From NCBI GenBank assembly GCA_002482535.1, contig DLGE01000011.1, positions 13,785 through 77,784 of the forward strand: DNA of 64,000 bases, read 5' to 3'. Positions within the stretch are counted from its first letter, which is position 1, and the number at the start of each line of letters is the position of its first letter. The position numbers and the translations under genes are program-made. Positions 32,677 to 40,483 of the stretch are shown here, in pieces. Origin of the DNA: Peptococcaceae bacterium UBA7702. Lineage in GTDB: Bacteria; Bacillota; Dehalobacteriia; UBA7702. Below the pieces are notes generated by a model. The model made no database searches. It was not told where the DNA came from and saw only the letters and a program-made list of their open reading frames with translations.

Positions 32677-34014
32677 TTATTCTTCCGTTACAGTTTCCAC
32701 CGGCGTATTGGTTTTTTGCGCCGTTTTTCTCTTGGCACGTTCAGCGATTTCCTCCGCTCTGACCTCAGCAATAACCTTCTTGTTTCTGACCATGAAAACA
32801 ATCGAAGCAATGATACCGATTATCCCGAACACAACGAGCATGAGGAAGATATTCCCCCATGCCTGTTCAACAGGGAGGTTATCCAGCCACTGGCCGATGG
32901 GAATCGGCAGGATGGCATCGGTTGCATAAATCAACGTCGCATAAAAACCAATGGCAGAGCCGCTGAGATTCATCGGAACGCGGCATTGCCGCATCGGTGC
33001 ATACATCTGACCGCGAAAAGCCCCTGTTAGGGTGATTTCGGCAATGATGATAATGATGAAAACCGCAACCATCGTGCTGTTTTTCGGCAGGAAATAGTAG
33101 ATTGCCGCAATAACAGTAAGACAGATGTTAATAAAAAGAATCACTTTACTGGGGCCGAATTTGTCACCAAAGAAACCGACGCTGAAATTACCGACAGGTT
33201 TGCACCACTGGTTAAGCAGGCCGACATAAGCGGCAACGGCAACAGAGATACCAAAGCAACTGGTACCGAAGGTACCCATATAAGAACCGATGACACTGCC
33301 GACGGTGTAGCCGCCCATGGCCATAATACCTATCAGCCAAATATTCGGGTCTTTGATGCACTGTACCAACAATTTAAAGGGATTTTCTTTGTTGATCACA
33401 TCTTCTGCAGATTCATCATCATCTTTAAAAGCAAAGAACGCCATGATGCCGAAGAGCACCAGAACACCGGCATACATCCACATCACAAAACGCAGACCGG
33501 AAACAGTGTTATTAAACTGGGAGAACATATAAACCGCGAAGGTCGCTGCAACGATGGCAAATACGCTTCTGGTACCTTCCATTGCGCCGAAGCTTTTGGA
33601 CTCTGAACCAACTTTACGCCCAAATTGTCTCGTCAGTTTTAAGAATGCGCCCCAGAAAGTCAGCGTCGTTGTAGCACCCATGATGGCATACAGGCAAAGT
33701 GTAACACCATAATTGGGGAAGAATCCGAGGAAAAAGTTGCACAACCCGGTGCCGATAAAGGAAATGACCACCAACATACGGGGGTGAACCTTATCCGCAA
33801 GGATGCCGCCGACAAAATAGGTCAGCATTGAGATCGTCAGTGCCACAGTGGACATTAAACCAAACTGAGTATTCGTCACATTGAATGCCGCAGTAAAAGC
33901 ATCATAATAGCTTCCTCTGCTGAACAAAATATAGAAAATCGCATTGGAGCCGCAACCCAACAGCAGAAATTGTATGATCTCGCGGCTGCCTAATTTTTTA
34001 CTAAGACTTGCCAT
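32677..34014 (-). CDS. MFS transporter in the methyltransferase operon
   Basis: A 445-residue protein with about twelve membrane segments and MFS features, including GGILADKVHPRMLVV in the first half and GFFGDKFGPSKVILF in the second. The C-terminal tail is charged (RAEEIAERAKRKTAQKT). A start at 34050 would add twelve residues, but AAGGAG precedes the ATG at 34014. It lies between the corrinoid-protein and methyltransferase genes, so it probably carries the methylated substrate or exports the demethylated product. MFS subfamily assignment is uncertain. Confidence 0.85.
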   Translation of the reverse strand: MASLSKKLGSREIIQFLLLGCGSNAIFYILFSRGSYYDAFTAAFNVTNTQFGLMSTVALTISMLTYFVGGILADKVHPRMLVVISFIGTGLCNFFLGFFPNYGVTLCLYAIMGATTTLTFWGAFLKLTRQFGRKVGSESKSFGAMEGTRSVFAIVAATFAVYMFSQFNNTVSGLRFVMWMYAGVLVLFGIMAFFAFKDDDESAEDVINKENPFKLLVQCIKDPNIWLIGIMAMGGYTVGSVIGSYMGTFGTSCFGISVAVAAYVGLLNQWCKPVGNFSVGFFGDKFGPSKVILFINICLTVIAAIYYFLPKNSTMVAVFIIIIIAEITLTGAFRGQMYAPMRQCRVPMNLSGSAIGFYATLIYATDAILPIPIGQWLDNLPVEQAWGNIFLMLVVFGIIGIIASIVFMVRNKKVIAEVRAEEIAERAKRKTAQKTNTPVETVTEE

Positions 34015-34108
34015 TGTTTTTTCTCCTTCCATTTTATCCAAACCTGACAATCGTCAGGCGAGAACAAATAAAAAGCTCGTTTCTTTTTTTGAAAGGAAAG
34101 ATGCAAGA

Positions 34109-34738
34109 TCAAGAAAGAGCCCAATCACGGCAGATCGCAACACCTTCCTGTGGATTGGTCGACCAGGCATCCGCACCGCATTCTTTGCAGGCTTCATCAG
34201 TAACAGGGTTTCCACCGAGAATGATGTGAACCTCATCGCGCATACCTTCCGCTTTGAACGCTTCCACGGTGGCTTTCATGGAGTCTATCGCAAGCGTCAG
34301 AATACCGCTGAGACCAATGATCTTGACAACGTTTTCTTTCGCCGCCTTCACGATATCTTCCGGAGCAACATCAACGCCAAGGTCAATCACTTCAAAACCG
34401 CCGGCAGCCATAATCGATTTAACGATATTTTTGCCAATATCATGGATGTCACCGGCAACGGTACAAAGTATAATCTTACCGAGAGCTTCGGCGGAATCCG
34501 ACGACATCAGGGGATGCAGTGCTTCCATGGCATCGCCCATGAGCTCGCCCGCAAAAATCAGGTCCCCGACAAAATATTCGCCCCTTTCAAACATATCACC
34601 GACAACAGCCATACCTTCTTGACAGGCTGCCATTGCTGATGCCGCATCGCCCTTGGTTTCGACAACTTCATCGATCATTTCCATCGCAACCTCTTCATCC
34701 ATTTCGCTGATGGCAACTTTTAATTTTTCAAAATCCAT
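34109..34738 (-). CDS. Corrinoid (methyl-carrier) protein, MttC/MtgC-like
   Basis: A 209-residue protein with an N-terminal helical B12-binding cap (DEEVAMEMIDEVVETKGD, FERGEYFVGDLIFAGELM) and a cobalamin-binding Rossmann domain. The axial-ligand motif is GDIHDIGKNIV (DxHxxG), followed by SGILTLA and ILGGNPV. It accepts the methyl group from the MttB-like enzyme and passes it on to tetrahydrofolate through the downstream-pathway methyltransferase. AAAGGAGG precedes its ATG. No RamA-like reductive activator is in the window, so that must be encoded elsewhere. Confidence 0.92.
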   Translation of the reverse strand: MDFEKLKVAISEMDEEVAMEMIDEVVETKGDAASAMAACQEGMAVVGDMFERGEYFVGDLIFAGELMGDAMEALHPLMSSDSAEALGKIILCTVAGDIHDIGKNIVKSIMAAGGFEVIDLGVDVAPEDIVKAAKENVVKIIGLSGILTLAIDSMKATVEAFKAEGMRDEVHIILGGNPVTDEACKECGADAWSTNPQEGVAICRDWALS

Positions 34739-34781
34739 GGTCCATTCCTCCTTTATCCTTTATCAATGAAATTTTGTGTTT

Positions 34782-35591
34782 CTACTTTTCCTTTACAGGA
34801 CCAAATTTGTTCTGACGAAAGGCTTTGCCGTACTTACGGCAGTGTTTGTCGCGATGAAGCAAAGCTTCCGTTGCGTACATGGAAGCGATCAAATCTCTCT
34901 TTTCCGGATCGATAATCGCCGCATCCATCCCGGCTGACAGTGCCAAAGTCAAGAAGTTCTGATTGACGATCTTGCGGTAAGGCATGCCATAGGAAATATT
35001 CGACAGGCCGGAAACCGTCTTGACGGTAGGATGCAGTTTTTTGATTTCCCGGACCGATTCCATAAAGGTCAGCATACAATCGTTTACGGCAGCCAGTGAC
35101 AATACCAACGGGTCAATGAATATCCTGCTTGCATCAATGTTGTAGGCCGCCGCTTTTTTAATGAGTTTATCTGCAATTTTAATCTTTTGTTTCGCAGTCT
35201 CGGGAATACCTTCGCTGTCACAAGTCAAGGCAATCACTTTCCATTCAGTATCCTTGATCAGAGGAAAAATCACTTCGCATTTTTCCCCTTCACCGGAAAC
35301 AGAATTAATCAAACCACAGTTCTTAACCCGAGGCCAAACGTCTTTGATGATCCTTACATTGGGACTGTCGATACAAAGCGGCGTGTCTGTTTCACTCTGA
35401 GTAATGTCGATCAGCCAATTCAATGCTTCAAGCTCTTTGTCGGCGCTTGTTCCAGCGCATACGTCAAGATAATCAATACCCACCTCCACTTGACGCCTCA
35501 CCAAATCTCTGATGAATTTTTCATCCCGACGGGCAATCGCCTCGCCGACGGAAGGAATCGCGCCATTGATTTTTTCACCAATGACAATCAT
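34782..35591 (-). CDS. Methyltetrahydrofolate:corrinoid methyltransferase, MtgA-like
   Basis: A 269-residue pterin-binding (DHPS-like TIM barrel) enzyme. It begins MIVIGEKINGAIPSV and has the family blocks YLDVCAGTS, LCIDSPN, INSVSGEGEK, FIDPLVLSLA and SGLSNISYGMP. It transfers the methyl group from methylcorrinoid protein to tetrahydrofolate, feeding the Wood-Ljungdahl pathway or the reverse oxidation route. It is the first gene of the operon mtgA-mtgC-MFS-mttB and is divergent from the PucR-type regulator. Confidence 0.9.
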   Translation of the reverse strand: MIVIGEKINGAIPSVGEAIARRDEKFIRDLVRRQVEVGIDYLDVCAGTSADKELEALNWLIDITQSETDTPLCIDSPNVRIIKDVWPRVKNCGLINSVSGEGEKCEVIFPLIKDTEWKVIALTCDSEGIPETAKQKIKIADKLIKKAAAYNIDASRIFIDPLVLSLAAVNDCMLTFMESVREIKKLHPTVKTVSGLSNISYGMPYRKIVNQNFLTLALSAGMDAAIIDPEKRDLIASMYATEALLHRDKHCRKYGKAFRQNKFGPVKEK

Positions 35592-35740
35592 TGAACCATC
35601 TCCTCCTGTCCTTTTGGATTTTTAAAGTTAAGATAATAAATGATAAAATTCTGAATCATGCATGAAAAATAGAATTTTCATCCTCAAATCAAATATAGCA
35701 AAATACCTGATTCAAGAATAGTGTCATTTCAGGAAAAATA

Positions 35741-35769
35741 TTGACAATATATTAAACACAATGTACAAT
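35741..35769 (+). promoter_or_regulatory. Promoter of the pucR-like gene
   Basis: TTGACA (35741-35746), 17 bp, TACAAT (35764-35769). Because the -10 overlaps the first ATG at 35761, that ATG cannot be the start. Confidence 0.8.
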
Positions 35770-35781
35770 GTGATGTACAAT
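35761..35781 (+). promoter_or_regulatory. Direct-repeat operator candidate over the pucR-like promoter
   Basis: ATGTACAAT is repeated exactly at 35761-35769 and 35773-35781, each holding the palindrome TGTACA. The first overlaps the -10 and the second the expected start of transcription. Confidence 0.5.
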
Positions 35782-35808
35782 ATTAAGAAAATCAATAGGG
35801 TTCTGCAT

Positions 35809-37041
35809 ATGGCCATCATCAATATTATTACAATCTCAGACGTTCTTCACTTAAATGCTTTTTCGGAAGCAACGCTTCTGGCAGGAGAAAAAGGCATAAG
35901 TAATGAGATCAGCTGGGTTCATCCTATGGAAATATGGGACAATCCCAATAACTGGATCGACGGCGGAGAGTTGATTTTTTGCAGTGCCCTCGGTGTCAAT
36001 AACCCTGATACCATTACAAGCTATTTTAAAAAACTGCTGTCAAGAGGAATCGCAGGGCTTGCTCTACAGATCCATACCCATATACAAAACGTCCCTCAGG
36101 AAATGATTGACCTGGCAAATCAGCATAACTGTCCACTGATCATTTTTAAAAAACAGGTGCGTTTTATCGATCTCAGCAGGGAACTGATCAACGCCCTTGT
36201 TGCAAATGTCAATCATGATTACTATAAAGAAAAACAAAAAATCGAAGAAAACAGCTGGATGTTGCAATGGCTGGACAATAATCTAACCAATGAAGAGATC
36301 ACAAAGAATCTAAAAAAAACTCTCCCTAACCTAACGAACTATAAAATGTTTACGGTTCTAATTGAATACAGCACCTGCAAAATATCGTACCGCTGGACAG
36401 AAGGAGTCTATATTTCCATCGTAAAATATCTTAGAAATCTGTTTGAAAGCAATCAGTTCCTTCTTTTCCCGCTGTTTGCCAACAACCAACTCACCGGCAT
36501 TGTTCTGGATTACGGCAAAGAAAATACATGGAAACAACGGTTCCACAATATTATTACCGAAACCAATCACAATTTTATGATTTCTGAAGGCAAGCCCAGA
36601 CTGATCATTACCGCCGGCAGTCGTTGGAGTAAGGCAGAAAAAATCCCCGTCAGTTATCAAAACGCCAAAGATACCATGGAAATCTGCCAGCAATTTCATA
36701 TCAATCGATTTATTTATGAAGATCTAAACCTGTTTTGCCTTTTGTCTCTAATCGACAATGACAACAACCTAAAATGCCTAAAACAATTTGTACAGGAAAA
36801 GGTCAACCCACTGATCGAACACGATGGGAAACACAAAAGCGATCTACTAAATACACTGATCAAATACGAAGCACATTACGGCAACAAGCAACTAACCGCC
36901 ACCGAACTAAATATCACCAGAAGAACACTGTATAATCGGCTTGAACAAATCAAAACCATTCTTCAGACTGACTTTGAAGATCCGGAGAAGCGCATCACGT
37001 TAGAGCTCGCCATAATGCTTTATCAAAATGGAATCAAATAG
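35809..37041 (+). CDS. PucR-type transcriptional regulator
   Basis: A 410-residue regulator. The N-terminal PucR domain contains LLAGEKGISNEISWVHPME, followed by WIDGGELIFCSA. A variable middle region and a C-terminal helix-turn-helix (about residues 350-405) follow, with LLNTLIKYEAHYGNKQLTATELNITRRTLYNRLEQI split across two blocks. Such regulators sense purine or other catabolic intermediates. Its position opposite the methyltransferase operon suggests that it controls that operon and perhaps itself. The ATG at 35809, with AGGG eight bases upstream, is downstream of the promoter and was chosen over 35761. Confidence 0.87.
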   Translation: MAIINIITISDVLHLNAFSEATLLAGEKGISNEISWVHPMEIWDNPNNWIDGGELIFCSALGVNNPDTITSYFKKLLSRGIAGLALQIHTHIQNVPQEMIDLANQHNCPLIIFKKQVRFIDLSRELINALVANVNHDYYKEKQKIEENSWMLQWLDNNLTNEEITKNLKKTLPNLTNYKMFTVLIEYSTCKISYRWTEGVYISIVKYLRNLFESNQFLLFPLFANNQLTGIVLDYGKENTWKQRFHNIITETNHNFMISEGKPRLIITAGSRWSKAEKIPVSYQNAKDTMEICQQFHINRFIYEDLNLFCLLSLIDNDNNLKCLKQFVQEKVNPLIEHDGKHKSDLLNTLIKYEAHYGNKQLTATELNITRRTLYNRLEQIKTILQTDFEDPEKRITLELAIMLYQNGIK

Positions 37042-37103
37042 CGAATGAGTACTATCATCTCCGAAAAAACCATTTTCCCCGCTCTTATGAACCAAAAATA
37101 CAC

Positions 37104-37141
37104 AAAAACCCCTGCCAAATATAATGTTTGGCAGGGGTTTC
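37104..37141. terminator. Terminator after the pucR-like gene
   Basis: AAAAACCCCTGCCAAA pairs with TTTGGCAGGGGTTT around TATAATG, with A and T runs that allow both directions. Confidence 0.85.
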
Positions 37142-37198
37142 TTTGTGTGTCATGGGTACAAAATAGATACTGACCGTCAGCGCAGGCGCAAAACAAGA

Positions 37199-37220
37199 CG
37201 CACCCACAAAGGTGAGTGCG
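37199..37220 (-). terminator. Terminator of the tRNA-Lys/Glu/Gly operon
   Basis: On the minus strand GCACTCAC-CTTT-GTGGGTGC is followed by GTCTTGTTTT, just past tRNA-Gly. Confidence 0.6.
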
Positions 37221-37245
37221 CGATTTGCGTCCAGCTTCAAGCTGG

Positions 37246-37319
37246 TGGAGCGGGTGAAGGGAATCGAACCCTCGTTTTGAGCTTGGGAAGCTAACGTTCT
37301 ACCATTGAACCACACCCGC
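37246..37319 (-). tRNA. tRNA-Gly (CCC)
   Basis: A 74-base cloverleaf with encoded CCA. The acceptor arm is GCGGGTG/CACCCGC and the anticodon loop TTCCCAA gives CCC. The anticodon stem TTAGC/GCTCA has one T-C mismatch at the second pair, unusual for this tRNA. Confidence 0.9.
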
Positions 37320-37339
37320 AGATCTTCCAAATATATAGT

Positions 37340-37414
37340 AAGACCGCATTTGCGGTCTTTTTTAAAGAGTTATTTAAATCAATCAACTGCACCGGTGGTG
37401 CGGTTGATTGATTT
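37340..37414. other. Two strong hairpins inside the tRNA operon
   Basis: Between tRNA-Glu and tRNA-Gly lie two hairpins. At 37340-37363 AAGACCGCA/TGCGGTCTT has its T run on the plus strand. At 37376-37414 an 18-bp stem (AAATCAATCAAC... with ...GTTGATTGATTT, one G.T pair, loop GGT) has no T run. They could be processing signals or an attenuator between the tRNAs. Confidence 0.7.
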
Positions 37415-37416
37415 AA

Positions 37417-37493
37417 TGGTGACGCGTATGGGATTCGAACCCATGAATGCCAGCGTGAAAGGCTGGTGAGTTCAGCCGCTTCTCCAACGCGCC
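37417..37493 (-). tRNA. tRNA-Glu (TTC), second copy
   Basis: Identical in mature sequence to the tRNA-Glu at 3113-3189 including CCA. It lies six bases after tRNA-Lys. Confidence 0.95.
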
Positions 37494-37499
37494 AAGTCA

Positions 37500-37575
37500 T
37501 GGTGAGCCATCGGCGATTCGAACGCCGGACACCCTGATTAAAAGTCAGGTGCTCTGCCTGCTGAGCTAATGGCTC
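37500..37575 (-). tRNA. tRNA-Lys (TTT)
   Basis: A 76-base cloverleaf with encoded CCA. The acceptor arm is GAGCCAT/ATGGCTC, and the anticodon stem CCTGA/TCAGG encloses CTTTTAA (anticodon TTT). It is the first tRNA of the Lys-Glu-Gly operon. Confidence 0.95.
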
Positions 37576-37591
37576 TTGTACAACGAAAATG

Positions 37592-37620
37592 ATTGTATCA
37601 AATTTCGAAGATTTTGTCAA
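37592..37620 (-). promoter_or_regulatory. Promoter of the tRNA-Lys/Glu/Gly operon
   Basis: On the minus strand TTGACA (37620-37615), 17 bp, TACAAT (37597-37592), 16 bases before tRNA-Lys. Confidence 0.85.
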
Positions 37621-37774
37621 TCACTTTTCCCAAATTTCTTGATTTCATTGTCGGGATACGCAAGATTTCCCTGTCATCATAAAGTATTCCCGATGCTGAG
37701 CGGAACCATCTACACCGCCGTGATCTGCCTGATTCTATAGGAACATGAGACAGGATGTGATGATTCTCTACGAT

Positions 37775-39055
37775 TTAAAATTCTTTTCTTAAAATCGTCT
37801 GCTGCCGGTCGGGGCCGACGGCGACGATGGAGACAGAGGTTTCCGTCAGTTCTTCAACCCGTTTGATATAGGCTTTGGCATTCTCCGGCAGTTCCTCATA
37901 ATTGCGGCAGGAGGAGATGTCCTGCTGCCAACCGGGGAGAGTTTCATAGATCGGCTCACACTGCTCCATGGCATCAAGGGAGGCGGGAAACTCCGTCATG
38001 ATCTGGCCGCCGTAGCGATAGGCGACACAGAGTTTCAACTCTGATAGCTGATCAAGGACGTCCAACTTGGTCAAAGCCAGATCGGTCATGCCGCAAACCC
38101 GGGCGCTGTAGCGCAGCACCACACCGTCGAGCCAGCCGCAACGGCGGGGACGGCCGGTGGTGACACCGTATTCACCGCCAATTTTGCGTAAGGTTTCACC
38201 GTACACATCGTGCAGTTCCGTGGGGAACGGCCCACTGCCCACTCTGGTGGTATAGGCCTTGGCCACGCCGACGACGGCATCAATTTTAGTAGGACCGACG
38301 CCGGTGCCGGTAAGGGCGCCGCCGGCACAGGGAGAAGAAGACGTTACAAAAGGATAGGTGCCGTGGTCGATATCGAGATGTACCGCCTGGGCGCCTTCGA
38401 AAAGAACCTTTTTCCCTGCTTTCAACGACTCGTTGACGAGTACCGAGGTATCCGCCACATAGGGACGGATTCTTTCGGCCAAATCGGCGAATTCCTTTAA
38501 AATCGCCCCTTCGTCTAAAGGTTCTTCTCCATATATTTTTTCTAACAGTAGGTTCTTCTGCTTCAGAACAACGTGGAGTTTCCGTTGGAACTCGTCGAAC
38601 TCCAAGAGGTCACAGATACGGATCCCGACGCGGTTCACCTTATCACTGTAAGCGGGGCCAATCCCCCGTTTGGTGGTGCCAATTTTGTCTTCGCCTTTGG
38701 CGCTCTCCTCAAGACCGTCGATGAGCTTATGATAGGGCATGATCAGATGGGCCCGGTCGGAAAGATAAAAGTGTTGAAAGGATATGCCCCGTTCTTGTAG
38801 CTGTTCCATTTCGCCAAGCAAGACGGATAAATCGACGACAACGCCGTTGCCGACAATGTTCAGGCTGTCTTTATTCAATATACCTGAGGGAATGAGATGC
38901 AATTTATATTCGGCGCCGTTGCTGATGACCGTATGACCGGCGTTGTTGCCGCCTTGGGAACGAACGACGACTTCGGAACGGTCGGCGAGAAAATCCGTGA
39001 TTTTCCCCTTTCCCTCGTCTCCCCATTGTGATCCGACAATAATGGTTGCAGGCAT
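37775..39055 (-). CDS. purA: Adenylosuccinate synthetase
   Basis: A 426-residue enzyme of purine synthesis that joins IMP and aspartate using GTP. It begins MPATIIVGSQWGDEGKGKITD, the P-loop of the family. Other conserved blocks are GGNNAGHT, GTTKRGIGPAYSDK, FEGAQ, TSSSPCAGG and TTGRPRRCGWLDG. An upstream in-frame ATG (39097) would add fourteen unsupported residues. The start at 39055 has AAAGGCGG seven bases upstream and matches the family N-terminus. Length is normal. Confidence 0.97.
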   Translation of the reverse strand: MPATIIVGSQWGDEGKGKITDFLADRSEVVVRSQGGNNAGHTVISNGAEYKLHLIPSGILNKDSLNIVGNGVVVDLSVLLGEMEQLQERGISFQHFYLSDRAHLIMPYHKLIDGLEESAKGEDKIGTTKRGIGPAYSDKVNRVGIRICDLLEFDEFQRKLHVVLKQKNLLLEKIYGEEPLDEGAILKEFADLAERIRPYVADTSVLVNESLKAGKKVLFEGAQAVHLDIDHGTYPFVTSSSPCAGGALTGTGVGPTKIDAVVGVAKAYTTRVGSGPFPTELHDVYGETLRKIGGEYGVTTGRPRRCGWLDGVVLRYSARVCGMTDLALTKLDVLDQLSELKLCVAYRYGGQIMTEFPASLDAMEQCEPIYETLPGWQQDISSCRNYEELPENAKAYIKRVEELTETSVSIVAVGPDRQQTILRKEF

Positions 39056-39170
39056 ATAAAGACCGCCTTTCTCTCTAAGCTGTGCATAAAGTGACAAAGT
39101 AATTATATTAAATAATGCTTGTTATGTCAATGAATTGTCGAAAAAGCAGCCGTTTCCCTGGGAAAAACGT

Positions 39171-40256
39171 TTATAAAACGTCGTCGCCAAAGGAAATCCC
39201 CAAATCCCGGGCTGTTTGCACCAGTTCACCGCAGGGATCGACCTTTTTCAGCACCCGGGCAAATTCTCCGATGGGCACCAATTCGATGTGGTCATTTTTC
39301 AAACAGACAATGACGTTTCTCCGTCCGTCAAAGGCCGCTCTCACCGCCGCCACACCGTAACGGCTGGATAAAATGCGATCAAAAGGCGCAGGACTGCCTC
39401 CCCGCTGCAAATGGCCCAAAACGATACAACGGGTTTCCAGGCCGCCTTCTTCTTTTAAAAGCGCCGCCACCACGTTGCCGATGCCACCAAGTTTTTCCGG
39501 ATTATAGAGATTGCCCACGTTTTCGCCGCTAACAACTTTTTCCCCGTTGATTTTCGCGCCTTCGGCGACGACGATGATGCTAAAAGCCCGGCCCCGCTTT
39601 TTTCGGGATTCAATCTTCTTTAAGATTCCCCGGACATTGAAGGAAATTTCCGGAATCAGAATCACGTCGGCGCCCCCGGCAATCCCGGCGTAAAGGGCGA
39701 TAAACCCCGCGTCCCGGCCCATGACTTCTAAGATCATCGCACGGTGGTGGCTTTCCGCCGTTGTATGTAATTTATCAATGGCATCGGTGGCGGTGTTGAC
39801 CGCAGTTTCAAAGCCAAAGGTACGGTCGGTAATGGGGAGATCGTTATCGATGGTTTTGGGTACACCGATCACCGGAAGTCCTTTTTCTGCCAGCTCATAG
39901 CTAATGGCCATGGAGCCGTCGCCGCCGACGACGATCAGGCAGTCCAGTCCCAGCTTCTTTCCGTTGGCGATCACTTTATCGCTGACGTCTTCATAAACGG
40001 TTTCCCCGTCTTTTTCCACGGGATAATGAAAGGGATTGTCCCGATTTGTGGTACCCAAGATCGTGCCGCCCTTGGGCAAGATGCCCCGGACATTGTTGGG
40101 GCTCATCACGGTACAGTGCATTTCGATCAGGCCTTTGTAACCGTCGTAAAAACCGATCACTTCCGCCTTTTGTTTACAGGCTGTTTTGACCACGGCGCGA
40201 ATTACGGCGTTCAAACCGGGGCAATCGCCGCCGCCGCATAAAATACCGAGTTTCAT
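39171..40256 (-). CDS. pfkA: 6-phosphofructokinase (mixed G/K active site)
   Basis: A 361-residue phosphofructokinase: GILCGGGDCPGLNAVIRAVV, GTTNRDNPF, VVGGDGSMAIS, PKTIDNDLP, MGRDAGFIAL and HLQRGGSPAPFDR. It phosphorylates fructose 6-phosphate in glycolysis. Position 104 (E. coli numbering) is Gly as in ATP enzymes, whereas position 124 is Lys (PKTIDND) as in PPi-dependent enzymes. This combination is known from the group III/actinomycete-type branch, where G/K members use ATP. The phosphate donor should be treated as ATP, with some doubt. It is divergent from the permease genes. Confidence 0.93.
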   Translation of the reverse strand: MKLGILCGGGDCPGLNAVIRAVVKTACKQKAEVIGFYDGYKGLIEMHCTVMSPNNVRGILPKGGTILGTTNRDNPFHYPVEKDGETVYEDVSDKVIANGKKLGLDCLIVVGGDGSMAISYELAEKGLPVIGVPKTIDNDLPITDRTFGFETAVNTATDAIDKLHTTAESHHRAMILEVMGRDAGFIALYAGIAGGADVILIPEISFNVRGILKKIESRKKRGRAFSIIVVAEGAKINGEKVVSGENVGNLYNPEKLGGIGNVVAALLKEEGGLETRCIVLGHLQRGGSPAPFDRILSSRYGVAAVRAAFDGRRNVIVCLKNDHIELVPIGEFARVLKKVDPCGELVQTARDLGISFGDDVL

Positions 40257-40483
40257 AAAAACCTCCTATTTCAAAAAAATAGTGTTTTTTTCTATTCTAC
40301 TATAGATTCGTGATGCAACATCTTTTCCCTTTTTCTTTCCTCATCAAACAAAAACTTCCCCTAAAATTAAAAAAATAGCATTTTCTTCTATTCTTACCTA
40401 TTTAAAATAAATATTCTAAATATTTTTCTTTTCTCTTCCTATTTATTGTGTTAAAATTGAAAGAAAAAAGAGGGATTTTCGTT

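Noticed and set aside
35592..35740. Sigma-54-type promoter before the methyl-THF methyltransferase gene
   Set aside because: No GG-N10-GC element at -24/-12 was found on the minus strand; the promoter of this operon was left unassigned.
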